Assembly (NCBI RefSeq): GCF_003259315.1
Contig: NZ_QLLT01000008.1
Coordinates: 124,001 to 188,000 of the forward strand
DNA length: 64,000 bases
Source: Kitasatospora sp. SolWspMP-SS2h
Lineage (GTDB): Bacteria; Actinomycetota; Actinomycetes; Streptomycetales; Streptomycetaceae
Direction of reading: 5' to 3'
In this document: one piece after another, positions 43,766 through 51,882 of the stretch
Layout of the letters: each line of letters starts with the position of its first letter
Position numbering within the stretch: position 1 is the first letter of the stretch
Position numbers and translations under genes: made by a program
The notes under the pieces: generated by a model
The model's input: the letters and a program-made list of their open reading frames with translations, nothing else
What the model was told of the DNA's origin: nothing
Databases searched by the model: none

Positions 43766-45166
43766 GTGATCCGGCACGCCCGCGCGACGGCCACCGCCGC
43801 CGCCCCGCCCGAACCCGTCGACCCCGCCGTCCGGCGCCTGGCCGCCACCGTCGTGGTCGGCGCCCTCGCCGTGGTCTTCGACACCACCATCACCAGCGTC
43901 GCCCTGAACGACCTCGCCGCCGACCTGCACGCCCCGCTCGCCACCGTCCAGTGGATCGGCACCGGCTACCTGCTGGCCGTCTTCACCACCATCCCACTGG
44001 CCGGCTGGGCCCAGGTCCGGCTCGGCGGCAGACGCCTGTGGACCGGCGCCCTCGGCGTCTTCCTGCTCGGCTCGCTGCTCTGCGCCCTCGCCCCGAACGC
44101 CCCCGCGCTGATCGCCGGCCGCGTCGTCCAGGGCGTCGGCGGCGGCGTCATGATGCCGCTCATGGTCACCCTGGTCATCCAGGCCGCCCGCGGCCGGGGC
44201 CTCGGCCGGGTGATGGCCGCCGTCACCCTCCCCACCGCGCTCGGCCCGATCCTCGGCCCCGTCCTCGGCGGCCTGATCCTGCACCTCGGCAACTGGCGCT
44301 GGCTCTTCCTGGTCAACCTCCCGTTCTGCGCCGTCGGCGCCTGGCTCGCCCACCGCAACCTCCCCGACGACCGCCCCGCCCCCGGCGCCCCGCGCCCCCG
44401 CCTCGACACCGTCGGCCTGCTGCTCCTGCCGCCCGGCACCGCCGCCCTGCTCTACGGCCTGTCCCGGACCGGCACCGGCGGCGCGACCCTCCCGCTGCTC
44501 GCCGGAGCCGCCCTGCTCGCCGCGTTCACCGTCCGCGCCCTGCGGCACCCCGGCGCGCTGGTCGACCTGCGACTGCTGCGCCACCGCCCGCTGGCCTCGG
44601 CGTCCGCGCTGGGCTTCCTCGGCGGGGTCGTGCTGTACGGGGCGATGGTGCTGCTGCCGCTGTACTGGCAGCAGGTGCGCGGCCAGGACGCGCTGGGCGC
44701 CGGACTGGCGCTGATCCCGCAGGGCGTCGGCGTCCTGCTGGCCCGCGCCCGGGCCGGGGTGCTCACCGACCGGCTCGGCCCGCGCCCGGTTGCCCTCGGC
44801 GGATTCGCCCTGACCGCGGCGGCCACCGTGCCGTTCGCCCTCGGCGCGGACGGCGGACTCCTGCTCGGCGCGGCCCTCCTGCTGCGCGGCGTCGGCCTGG
44901 GCACGGCGATGGTCCCGCTCGGCAGCGCCGGCTACCTGGGCCTGGACCGCGGACAGGTCCCCGACGCCAGCGTCATCACCCGGGTCGCCCAGCAGATCGG
45001 CGGCTCGGCCGGCACCGCCCTGCTGATCGTCGTCCTCCAGCACGCCACCACCGCCACCGGCACCCCGGCCGACGGCTTCACCACCGCCTTCACCTGGTCC
45101 GCCGCGCTCACGGCCCTGGCCGTCCCGCTCTGCCTGCTGCTGCCCCGCCGGGGGAGGAGCGCCTGA
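43766..45166 (+). CDS. MFS exporter, DHA2 (EmrB/QacA) type
   Basis: A 466-residue inner-membrane proton-coupled drug exporter. Motif D1-like FDTTITSVALNDLAADL, TVQWIGTGYLLA, motif A VRLGGRRLWTGA and motif C GPILGPVLGGLIL are those of DHA2 drug:H+ antiporters. Around 13-14 hydrophobic stretches are visible. The GTG start follows AAGGGGG. It is controlled by the divergent TetR gene. The substrate cannot be named. Confidence 0.9.
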   Translation: MIRHARATATAAAPPEPVDPAVRRLAATVVVGALAVVFDTTITSVALNDLAADLHAPLATVQWIGTGYLLAVFTTIPLAGWAQVRLGGRRLWTGALGVFLLGSLLCALAPNAPALIAGRVVQGVGGGVMMPLMVTLVIQAARGRGLGRVMAAVTLPTALGPILGPVLGGLILHLGNWRWLFLVNLPFCAVGAWLAHRNLPDDRPAPGAPRPRLDTVGLLLLPPGTAALLYGLSRTGTGGATLPLLAGAALLAAFTVRALRHPGALVDLRLLRHRPLASASALGFLGGVVLYGAMVLLPLYWQQVRGQDALGAGLALIPQGVGVLLARARAGVLTDRLGPRPVALGGFALTAAATVPFALGADGGLLLGAALLLRGVGLGTAMVPLGSAGYLGLDRGQVPDASVITRVAQQIGGSAGTALLIVVLQHATTATGTPADGFTTAFTWSAALTALAVPLCLLLPRRGRSA

Positions 45167-45329
45167 CGGCGGGCGGGTGGGGGTGCCTGGCGGTGGGCGA
45201 GGGGGATGGGGAGGAAGCGGCCCGGGGGGCGCTTGGCGGCGCGCGGGTGGGGGAGGGCGACGCGTCACGGGCTGGTGGCTGGTGTCCGGTGCCGGGGGTG
45301 GGCGAAGGGGGTCGTCCCGGGTCCGGGGG

Positions 45330-45968
45330 TCAGTGGCCGTTCTTCGGTTCGGCGAGGTGGACGCCCAGGCTCTCCAGGCCGTAGAGGACCATCTCCACGC
45401 CGACCGCCGCCAGCAGGAGGCCGAGCAGGCGGGACACCACCTCCAGGGAGGTGCGCCGGCTGGCGCGCAGCAGGGGGCCGAGCAGCAGGACGCAGGCGCA
45501 GTCCACCGCGATCACCGCCACGTACATGGCGGCGACCGTGGAGTGCCAGCCCAGGGTGTCCCGGGTCAGTGACTCGACCAGCAGGGCGGTGATCGCCAGC
45601 GGGCTGGCCACGTACGGCAGCAGCAGTTCGCGGATGCCGTCGGCGAGCGGGTTGGCGAGGTGCTCGCCGTCCTTGCCGCCGCCCAGGTGGACGCCCAGGA
45701 CCAGGGCCACCGCGTAGATGAAGAAGATCACCCCGCCGGCGATCTGCAGCGACTGGTCGGAGATGTGGAACAGCGCGGCCGTGAAGTCCGCGCTGTACGC
45801 CAGCACCAGGCCGACCAGGGCCGCGACCAGCGAGGAGGCCAGGGTGAGCTTGCGCAGCTCGGCCGGGGTCCGGGTCTGGCTGAGCTGCGCGAACGCGAGC
45901 AGCACCTTGGGCGGGCCGACCACGGCGAAGAACGTGACGAAGACGGTGCTCAGGGAGATCGCCGACAT
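45330..45968 (-). CDS. MarC-family membrane protein
   Basis: A 212-residue protein with six hydrophobic segments, beginning MSAISLSTVFVTFFAVVGPPKVL. LLLPYVASPLAITALLVES and the spacing of helices match the MarC/YhcE family of integral membrane proteins, whose role is unsettled (once tied to multiple antibiotic resistance, now doubted). It sits 17 bases below the barstar gene on the same strand, so the two may be co-transcribed. Confidence 0.85.
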   Translation of the reverse strand: MSAISLSTVFVTFFAVVGPPKVLLAFAQLSQTRTPAELRKLTLASSLVAALVGLVLAYSADFTAALFHISDQSLQIAGGVIFFIYAVALVLGVHLGGGKDGEHLANPLADGIRELLLPYVASPLAITALLVESLTRDTLGWHSTVAAMYVAVIAVDCACVLLLGPLLRASRRTSLEVVSRLLGLLLAAVGVEMVLYGLESLGVHLAEPKNGH

Positions 45969-45985
45969 GCGCCCATGATGGGCCG

Positions 45986-46303
45986 TCAGCGCAGCCGGAC
46001 GGTGACGCCACCCTGGCGCAGCACGTCGAGGACCGCGTCGAAGTAGGAGCGCTCCTCCTCGTCGGGGCCGGTCACCCGGCGGGTCAGCGCCTGCGCGGAG
46101 GCCGTTGACCCCTCCCAGAGCAGGGTGAACGGCGGCCGGGGGCCGAAGCCGCCGCGCAGGCAGTCGGCCAGCGCGTCCAGGTTGCGGCCGTAGTAGCCGT
46201 CGGGGGCCTGCACGGCGCGGCCGAGCTCGGCCCAGAGCGAGGGCTCGTCGGTGATCCGCCCGCCGTGCAGGACGTACGCGGACGGCTTCGGTGCGGTGGG
46301 CAT
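45986..46303 (-). CDS. Barstar family protein (orphan ribonuclease inhibitor)
   Basis: A 105-residue protein with the barstar pattern: YVLHGGRITDEPSLWAELGRAV, GYYGRNLDALADCLRGGF, FTLLWEGS and a C-terminal LDVLRQGGVTVRL. Barstars block barnase-type secreted ribonucleases inside the producer. AGGAG precedes the ATG. No barnase or toxin-like gene is adjacent, so this is an orphan, possibly immunity against a ribonuclease or toxin encoded elsewhere or by neighbours. Confidence 0.9.
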   Translation of the reverse strand: MPTAPKPSAYVLHGGRITDEPSLWAELGRAVQAPDGYYGRNLDALADCLRGGFGPRPPFTLLWEGSTASAQALTRRVTGPDEEERSYFDAVLDVLRQGGVTVRLR

Positions 46304-46416
46304 CGGGTGCTCCTGTCTGGCGGTGCGCGTCGCCCGGATGGGTTCGCCGGGTCGAACGGGGCCGGTGCGCGCGTTGGGATGGCCCCAAGTCTTCTCTTCC
46401 ACCCCAGGGGCAACAC

Positions 46417-46980
46417 ATGACCTGTCTGCACCGCAAGGATCTCGGCCTGCTGGCGCTGCGCACCGCCGTCGGGGGCGTCCTGTTCGCGCACGGGGCGCAG
46501 AAGCTGTTCGGCTGGTTCGGCGGCCCCGGGCCGGAGGGCACCGCGCAGGCCATGGAGCACATGGGCTTCCTGCCGGGCGACCGCAACGCGCGGGCGGCCG
46601 GTCTGGGCGAGGCGGGCGGCGGCGCGCTGCTCGTGCTCGGCCTGGCCACCCCCGCGGCCGGCGCGGTCGTCGCCGGGACGATGGCGGGCGCGATCTCGGT
46701 GCACGCCCCGGCGGGCTTCTTCGCGCAGGGCGGCGGCTACGAGTACCCGGCCCTGCTGGGCGCCTGCGGCGCGGCGCTGGGCGTGGCCGGCGCGGGTCGC
46801 TACTCGGTGGACGCCGCGCTGGGGCACGCGCTGGCCCGCCCGTGGGTCGGCGCGCTGGCGTTCGCGGCGAGCGCGCTGGGGGCCGCCGTGGTGGTGGCCC
46901 GCCGGCAGGACGAGGTGCGCCGCCGGGAGGCGCGGGCCGCGGACGAGGCGGCCCGCCAGAACGGGACCGGGCTCTCCTGA
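46417..46980 (+). CDS. DoxX-family membrane protein
   Basis: A 187-residue protein with four to five hydrophobic helices. LGLLALRTAVGGVLFAHGAQKLFGWFGG is the DoxX/DoxD signature. ATG 46417 has AGGGG upstream. The family includes quinone-linked thiosulfate oxidoreductase subunits and mycobacterial proteins tied to oxidative stress; the role here is unknown. A lipoprotein gene follows 38 bases later and may be co-transcribed. Confidence 0.88.
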   Translation: MTCLHRKDLGLLALRTAVGGVLFAHGAQKLFGWFGGPGPEGTAQAMEHMGFLPGDRNARAAGLGEAGGGALLVLGLATPAAGAVVAGTMAGAISVHAPAGFFAQGGGYEYPALLGACGAALGVAGAGRYSVDAALGHALARPWVGALAFAASALGAAVVVARRQDEVRRREARAADEAARQNGTGLS

Positions 46981-47018
46981 ACCGCGCCGGACGCTCACGA
47001 CCGAAGGGATCCGCACTG

Positions 47019-47537
47019 ATGAAGCGATCGACCCGGGCCGCCGCCGGCTGGACGGCCGCCGCCCTGCTGGGCGCCGCGGCGCTGTCCGGCTGCTCCTCGG
47101 ACGGCTCGCCGTCCCCCGCGACGTCCTCGGCGCTGGAGGGCGCCAAGTCGGCGGTGGCCTCGGCGGCCTCCTCGGCGACGGCGGCGATCGGCTCGGCCGC
47201 CTCCTCGCTGGGCGCCTCCGCGCAGGCCGCCGCCTCCTCGGCGCTGGCGAGCGTGAAGGGCGGGCTGGACGCGAAGGACGACGTGGCGCTCGGCAAGGCC
47301 GCCACCGGCTCGGATGGGAAGCTCTCCGTCCCGCTGACGGTCACCAACCACGGTTCCCAGTCCGGCAAGTACACGATTCAGGTCAACTTCGACGACGGGT
47401 CGGGGAACCTGCTGGACGCGGTGGTGGTGAACGTGCCCGAGGTGGCGGCGGGGGCGTCCGCGCAGGCCACGGCGGAGAGCAACCGTTCGCTGGAGGGCAG
47501 CGTGACGCCCGTGGTGGCGAACGCGCTGCGGTACTGA
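47019..47537 (+). CDS. Small lipoprotein
   Basis: A 172-residue protein with signal AALLGAAALSGC, lipobox Cys near residue 25, an Ala/Ser-rich helical stretch (30-85) and a C-terminal beta-domain (KLSVPLTVTNHGSQSGKYTIQVNF) like FxLYD-type extracytoplasmic domains. AAGGGA precedes the ATG. Function unknown; probably attached to the outer face of the membrane. Confidence 0.8.
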   Translation: MKRSTRAAAGWTAAALLGAAALSGCSSDGSPSPATSSALEGAKSAVASAASSATAAIGSAASSLGASAQAAASSALASVKGGLDAKDDVALGKAATGSDGKLSVPLTVTNHGSQSGKYTIQVNFDDGSGNLLDAVVVNVPEVAAGASAQATAESNRSLEGSVTPVVANALRY

Positions 47538-47582
47538 CCGGCCACCGAACCTTAAGCGCGGCGTAAGCGTCAGGTCCCGCTC

Positions 47583-47611
47583 TTGACGGTCGAGTTGGTC
47601 TAGTCCATTTT
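47583..47611 (+). promoter_or_regulatory. Chitinase promoter with DasR-type element
   Basis: TTGACG (47583-47588) and CATTTT (47606-47611) are 17 bases apart. Between them lies TGGTCTAGTCCA (47596-47607), one mismatch from the DasR element core TGGTCTAGACCA. A bound repressor would sit across the core promoter. DasR is the GlcNAc-responsive GntR regulator of streptomycete chitin genes. Confidence 0.8.
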
Positions 47612-47640
47612 ACTTGGCAGGTGCAGGGAGCCCCTGGACC

Positions 47641-47668
47641 GGCGTCGGTGGTTCAGACCACCGGCGCC
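47641..47668. promoter_or_regulatory. Second DasR-type element in the chitinase leader
   Basis: CGGTGGT-TCAG-ACCACCG (47647-47664) has perfect 7-bp arms and the core TGGTTCAGACCA, two mismatches from the DasR consensus. Arms extend further with one mismatch. It lies about 50 bases after the first element. Confidence 0.65.
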
Positions 47669-47803
47669 GGTTCGGCCTATCCGCACCCGGTGTTCGTGCA
47701 GGCCACCGCTCGATTCCCCCGCCATGCCCAGGTCGTGCGACCCCACCTCGCGCGGTGCGTGCCTGGTCCTGACGGGACCCCCACAACCAGGAGTCACGCA
47801 GCC

Positions 47804-49624
47804 ATGCTTCGTTCCGTTTCCCCCCAGTCGCCCTCGCGGCGGCGGCCGAAGAGCTGGGCCGCGCTCGCGGCCGGCACCGCGGCCTCCCTGCTGCTCGGCG
47901 GCACCCTGGCGCTGACCGGCGGCACCGCCCAGGCCGCGCCGACCAACTCGACCGGCGCCCCGGCCACCAGCGGCGGCATCAAGGTCGCGTACTTCGACCA
48001 GTGGTCGATCTACTCGAACGCGTACTACCTCAAGACGATGCAGGACACGGGCGCCGCCGGGAAGCTCGACTACATCATCTACGACTTCGCGAACATCAAC
48101 CCGACCACCCTCTCCTGTTTCGAGGCGAACAAGGCCGCGTCGCAGAACGAGGACGACCCCAACGCGGGTGACGGCGCGGGCGACTCGTTCGCCGACTACC
48201 AGAAGAGCTTCGGCGCCGACATCTCGGTCGACGGCGTGGCCGACACCTGGAACCAGCCGATCGTCGGCAACTTCAACCAGATCAAGAAGCTGAAGGCGAA
48301 GAACCCGAACCTCAAGGTCCTGCTCTCGATCGGCGGCTGGACGTACTCCAAGTACTTCTCCGACGCCGCGGCGACCGACGCTTCCCGCAAGAAGCTGGTC
48401 TCCTCCTGCATCGACATGTTCATCAAGGGCAACCTGCCCTCCGAGGGCGGCTACGGCGGCCCGGGCACCGGCGCCGGCGTCTTCGACGGCTTCGACCTCG
48501 ACTGGGAGTACCCGGGCGGCGGCGGCCACACCGGCAACCACGCCGCGCCGGCCGACAAGCAGAACTTCACCTCGCTGCTCGCCGAGTTCCGCAGCCAGCT
48601 CAACACCCAGGGCGCCGCGGACGGCAAGACCTACGGCCTGGCGGCCGCGGTCGGCGCCGGCCAGGACAAGATCAAGAACGTCGAGACCGACAAGATCGGC
48701 CAGTACCTGACGTTCCTCGACATCATGACGTACGACATGCACGGCGGCTGGGAGGCCCAGGGCCCGACCAACCACCAGGCCCCGATCTACACCAACCCGA
48801 ACGACCCGATGACCCCCGTCCCGGGCGGCAACGGCAAGTACTCGGTGGACGCGGCGGTCAAGGCCTACACCGTGGGTGACCCGCAGTACGGCATCCCCGG
48901 CGGCTTCCCGGCGAAGAAGATCAACGTCGGCGTCCCGTTCTACTACCGCGGCTGGACCGGCGTCTCCGCCGGCACCACCCACGGCCTGTTCCAGAAGGCG
49001 TCCGCCCCGGCCCCCGGCGGCACCTACTCCGGCGGCGTCGCCGGCATCAAGATGTACAAGGAGCTGACCGGCTTCGTCGACAACCCGGCGTACACCTACT
49101 GGGACGACACCGCCAAGGCCGCGTACTTCTACGACGGCACCACCTTCTGGTCCGGCGAGAACGCCCAGTCGGTCCAGGCCAAGCTCGACTACGCGCACTG
49201 CAACGGCCTCGGCGGCTCGTTCATGTTCTCGATGTACGACCTGGGCACCCAGACCGCGCTGTTCGACAAGACCGTGAGCGCCACCAACGGCTCCGCCGCG
49301 TCCTGCCCGGCCGGCCCGACCCAGTCGGCCAGCCCGTCCGCCTCGGCCTCGCAGTCGGCCAGCCCGTCCGCGTCCGCCTCGCCCTCGAAGTCGGCCAGCC
49401 CGTCCGCCTCGGCCTCGCCGTCGCAGTCGGCCAGCCCGTCGGCCTCCGCCTCGACCGGCACCTGCTCCGGCGCCCCGAGCTGGAGCGCCTCGGCGGTCTA
49501 CGCGACCGCCGGCACCAAGGTCTCCTGGAAGGGCCACTACTACACCAACAAGTGGTGGACCACCAACGAGGACCCGTCCCTGAGCGGCCAGTGGGGCGCC
49601 TGGGCCGACAACGGCGCCTGCTGA
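47804..49624 (+). CDS. Secreted GH18 chitinase with CBM5/12
   Basis: A 606-residue exochitinase or endochitinase. Signal region 1-50 (LLLGGTLALTGGTAQAA). The GH18 barrel opens with IKVAYFDQWSIYS; the catalytic motif is DGFDLDWEYPG with Glu235 as proton donor, and MTYDMHGGW follows. A Ser/Ala/Pro linker with SASPSASAS repeats (about 507-548) leads to a C-terminal chitin-binding CBM5/12 (WSASAVYATAGTKVSWKGH, WWTTNEDPS). ATG 47804 is chosen since an earlier in-frame ATG would place the DasR-type element inside the coding region. It is induced by chitin breakdown products via DasR, by inference. Confidence 0.95.
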   Translation: MLRSVSPQSPSRRRPKSWAALAAGTAASLLLGGTLALTGGTAQAAPTNSTGAPATSGGIKVAYFDQWSIYSNAYYLKTMQDTGAAGKLDYIIYDFANINPTTLSCFEANKAASQNEDDPNAGDGAGDSFADYQKSFGADISVDGVADTWNQPIVGNFNQIKKLKAKNPNLKVLLSIGGWTYSKYFSDAAATDASRKKLVSSCIDMFIKGNLPSEGGYGGPGTGAGVFDGFDLDWEYPGGGGHTGNHAAPADKQNFTSLLAEFRSQLNTQGAADGKTYGLAAAVGAGQDKIKNVETDKIGQYLTFLDIMTYDMHGGWEAQGPTNHQAPIYTNPNDPMTPVPGGNGKYSVDAAVKAYTVGDPQYGIPGGFPAKKINVGVPFYYRGWTGVSAGTTHGLFQKASAPAPGGTYSGGVAGIKMYKELTGFVDNPAYTYWDDTAKAAYFYDGTTFWSGENAQSVQAKLDYAHCNGLGGSFMFSMYDLGTQTALFDKTVSATNGSAASCPAGPTQSASPSASASQSASPSASASPSKSASPSASASPSQSASPSASASTGTCSGAPSWSASAVYATAGTKVSWKGHYYTNKWWTTNEDPSLSGQWGAWADNGAC

Positions 49625-49663
49625 CCACCGGTCGGCCGGCTGATCCGCTGAGCTGAACCCCGC

Positions 49664-49699
49664 GAGGGGCGCGAGGAGAGTGATCTCCCCGCGCCCCTC
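49664..49699 (+). terminator. Terminator after the chitinase gene
   Basis: GAGGGGCGCG (49664-49673) pairs with CGCGCCCCTC (49690-49699), with an inner GGAGA/TCTCC stem. It lies between the chitinase stop and the convergent MarR gene. Confidence 0.8.
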
Positions 49700-49777
49700 G
49701 TTCGCGTTCCCGCTCCGGTCGTCCCGGTCGTCCCGGTCGTTTCGGCCGCCGGGGCCGGGGCCGGGGCCGGAGCCGGG

Positions 49778-50341
49778 TCAGCAGGTCAGGTCGTCGGTGC
49801 GGCCGAGCGCGTCCGGCTGGGTCTCCTCGATCCGGCGCAGCATCCGGGTCAGGGTGGCGGCCAGCTCGGGGCGGGCCCCGCCGGGGACGTCCTGGAGCAG
49901 GTCGGCCTCGAAGACGGCGGCCATCCGCATCAGCTCCAGCCACTTGTCGCGGCCCTCGGCGGTCAGCTCGATGATCACCCGGACCCGGTTGGCCTCGTCG
50001 CGCGCCCGGGTGACCAGGCCTTCGGCGACCATCCGGTCGATCCGGTGGGTCATCGCGGCCGGGGTCAGGCCGAGCCGCTTGGCCAGCTCGCCCGGGCCGA
50101 GCTGGTAGGGGGCGCCGGTGAACACCAGGGCCTTGAGCACCTCCCACTCGGCGGAGGTGATGCCGAGGGTGGCCAGCTGGCGGCCGTAGGCCACGTTCAT
50201 CCGGCGGGCGAGCCGGGAGACGGTGGAGACGATGGTCTCCACCTGCGGGTCCACCAGCGGGAACTCCCGCTGGTAGAGGGCCACCTGCTCGGCGATGCCG
50301 AGCTCGGCGGCGGTCTGGGGCTCCGCTCTGCGTGCGCTCAT
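49778..50341 (-). CDS. MarR-family regulator
   Basis: A 187-residue MarR protein with the winged helix (LGPGELAKRLGLTPAAMTHRIDRMVAEGLVTRARDEANRVRVIIELT). It is divergent from an MFS transporter gene with an inverted repeat between them, so it most likely represses that transporter until a phenolic or drug-like ligand binds. Confidence 0.9.
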   Translation of the reverse strand: MSARRAEPQTAAELGIAEQVALYQREFPLVDPQVETIVSTVSRLARRMNVAYGRQLATLGITSAEWEVLKALVFTGAPYQLGPGELAKRLGLTPAAMTHRIDRMVAEGLVTRARDEANRVRVIIELTAEGRDKWLELMRMAAVFEADLLQDVPGGARPELAATLTRMLRRIEETQPDALGRTDDLTC

Positions 50342-50401
50342 GCGGTCATTGTCCCACGCAGGGTGCAGCTGTTAAGCCTTTGCTGTCGTACGCTTTCTCT
50401 G

Positions 50402-50427
50402 GTAAGACTTTAGGTCTGAAATCTTAC
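50402..50427. promoter_or_regulatory. MarR operator candidate
   Basis: GTAAGA (50402-50407) and TCTTAC (50422-50427) frame an inner AGAC-TTTAG-GTCT (50405-50417). This AT-rich nested palindrome lies between the divergent MarR and MFS starts. Confidence 0.6.
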
Positions 50428-50480
50428 GGAGTAAAGCCGTGGCGGGGAGCCCGGCCCGACGTGTGGAAAAGGGGTGTCCA

Positions 50481-51767
50481 GTGAAGGAGTGGGGCGGCCG
50501 ACTGCGCCGCGTCCAGATCGGCAACGCGCTCAGCGCTTTCGGCAGCGGCTTCACCTTGCCGTACATGTTCGTGTACGTGGACCAGGTGCGGGGCCTCGGG
50601 GCCGCGGCGGCGGGCGCGGTGTTCACCGTGTTCGCGCTCGCCGCGCTGGCCGTGCTGCCGTTCACCGGCCGCGGCATCGACCGGTACGGGCCGCGCCCGG
50701 TGCTGCTGGCCGGCACCGCGATGGCCGCCGTCGGCGCGTTCGCCTTCGGGCAGGCCGCGAGCACGTCCGGGCTGCTGCTCTCCTCCTTCCTGTTCGGCGC
50801 TGGCGTCACCACCTGCCAGCCCGCGCTGGCCACGATGATCGTCCGCTGCACCGGGCGCACCGAGCGCTCCCGGGCCTTCGCGCTCCAGTTCACCCTGGTC
50901 AACCTGGGCATGGGCATCGGCGCCCTGGTCGGCGGCCAGATCGTCGACACCGCCGACCCGGCCAGTCTGACCAGGCTGTTCACCATCGAGGCGCTGACCT
51001 TCCTCGGCCTGGCCGCCGTCACCGGCACCGCGAAGATGCCCCCGGTCGCGGTCGAGCCGGCCCCGGCCGGCGCGGCGGCGAAGCGCGGCGGCGGGCTGCG
51101 GGCGATGGTCGCCGACAAGGCGATGCTGCGGCTGTGCGTGCTCGCCGGGCTGATCTTCTTCACCTGCTACGGGCAGTTCGAGTCCGGCGTGGCCGCGTTC
51201 GCCACCGACACCGTCGGCACCCCGCCGTCCACCCTCGGCCTGGCCATCGGCGCCAACGCGCTGACCATCGTGCTGCTGCAGATGTTCGTCGTCCGGATCA
51301 CCGAGCGCCGCCGCCGCACCACCGCGATGGCCGCCGCCGGCGCGGTCTGGCTGGCCGCCTGGGGCATGGCCGTGGTCGCCGGGCTGATCCGCACCGAGGC
51401 GATGGCCGCGACGGTGGCGATCGTCGCCGTCTACGCGCTGTTCGGCGTCGGCGAGTCGCTGCTCGCCCCCACCATGGGCCCGATCGTCGCGGACCTGGCG
51501 CCCGCCCGGCTGCTGGGCACCTACAACGCCGGGTACGCCCTGGTGAAGCAGATCGCCGTCGCGGTCGGCCCCGCCGTCGGCGTGCTGCTGGTCGGCTCCG
51601 GCACCTGGCCGCTGTACCTCGCCGCGATGGCGCTGTGCACGCTGCTGATCGTCGCCCTCGCCGTCCGGCTGCGCGAGCACCTCACGCCCGCGCAGGACAA
51701 CGTCCGGGTGCTGTCCGTCCCGCGGCGCGAGCAGCGGGAGGCGCGGGAGCTCCAGACCGCGGCCTGA
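50481..51767 (+). CDS. MFS transporter
   Basis: A 428-residue transporter with about 12 membrane segments; motif A-like GRGIDRYGPRPVLLAG near residue 65 and LVNLGMGIGALVGGQI. The closest general resemblance is to DHA1-type exporters. GTG 50481 follows AAGGGG; the ATG 14 codons earlier lacks a ribosome site. It is under the divergent MarR gene. A very long hairpin terminates it. Confidence 0.87.
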   Translation: MKEWGGRLRRVQIGNALSAFGSGFTLPYMFVYVDQVRGLGAAAAGAVFTVFALAALAVLPFTGRGIDRYGPRPVLLAGTAMAAVGAFAFGQAASTSGLLLSSFLFGAGVTTCQPALATMIVRCTGRTERSRAFALQFTLVNLGMGIGALVGGQIVDTADPASLTRLFTIEALTFLGLAAVTGTAKMPPVAVEPAPAGAAAKRGGGLRAMVADKAMLRLCVLAGLIFFTCYGQFESGVAAFATDTVGTPPSTLGLAIGANALTIVLLQMFVVRITERRRRTTAMAAAGAVWLAAWGMAVVAGLIRTEAMAATVAIVAVYALFGVGESLLAPTMGPIVADLAPARLLGTYNAGYALVKQIAVAVGPAVGVLLVGSGTWPLYLAAMALCTLLIVALAVRLREHLTPAQDNVRVLSVPRREQREARELQTAA

Positions 51768-51794
51768 GCCGGGCCCGAGCGGGGCTTGAGCGGA

Positions 51795-51848
51795 GACGGC
51801 GCCGCCCGTCCGGGGAGGAGTTCCTCCCTCCGGACGGGCGGCGCCGTC
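51795..51848. terminator. Long bidirectional terminator, MFS/MerR-clamp genes
   Basis: A 19-bp perfect stem (51795-51813 with 51830-51848) that continues inward as GGAGGA/TCCTCC around a tiny loop. It lies between convergent stops at 51767 and 51883. Confidence 0.92.
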
Positions 51849-51882
51849 GTTCCGTCGTTCCGTCGGGCGTCGGGCGCTGCGC

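Noticed and set aside
45167..45329. G-rich stretch between the MFS and MarC genes as a structured RNA
   Set aside because: Many G-runs but no consistent pairing or family signature; it is an ordinary convergent gap.
47621..47803. An upstream in-frame start for the chitinase
   Set aside because: It would put the second DasR-type element and non-coding-looking sequence in the protein and delay the signal peptide by about 60 residues; ATG 47804 has AGGAG upstream.
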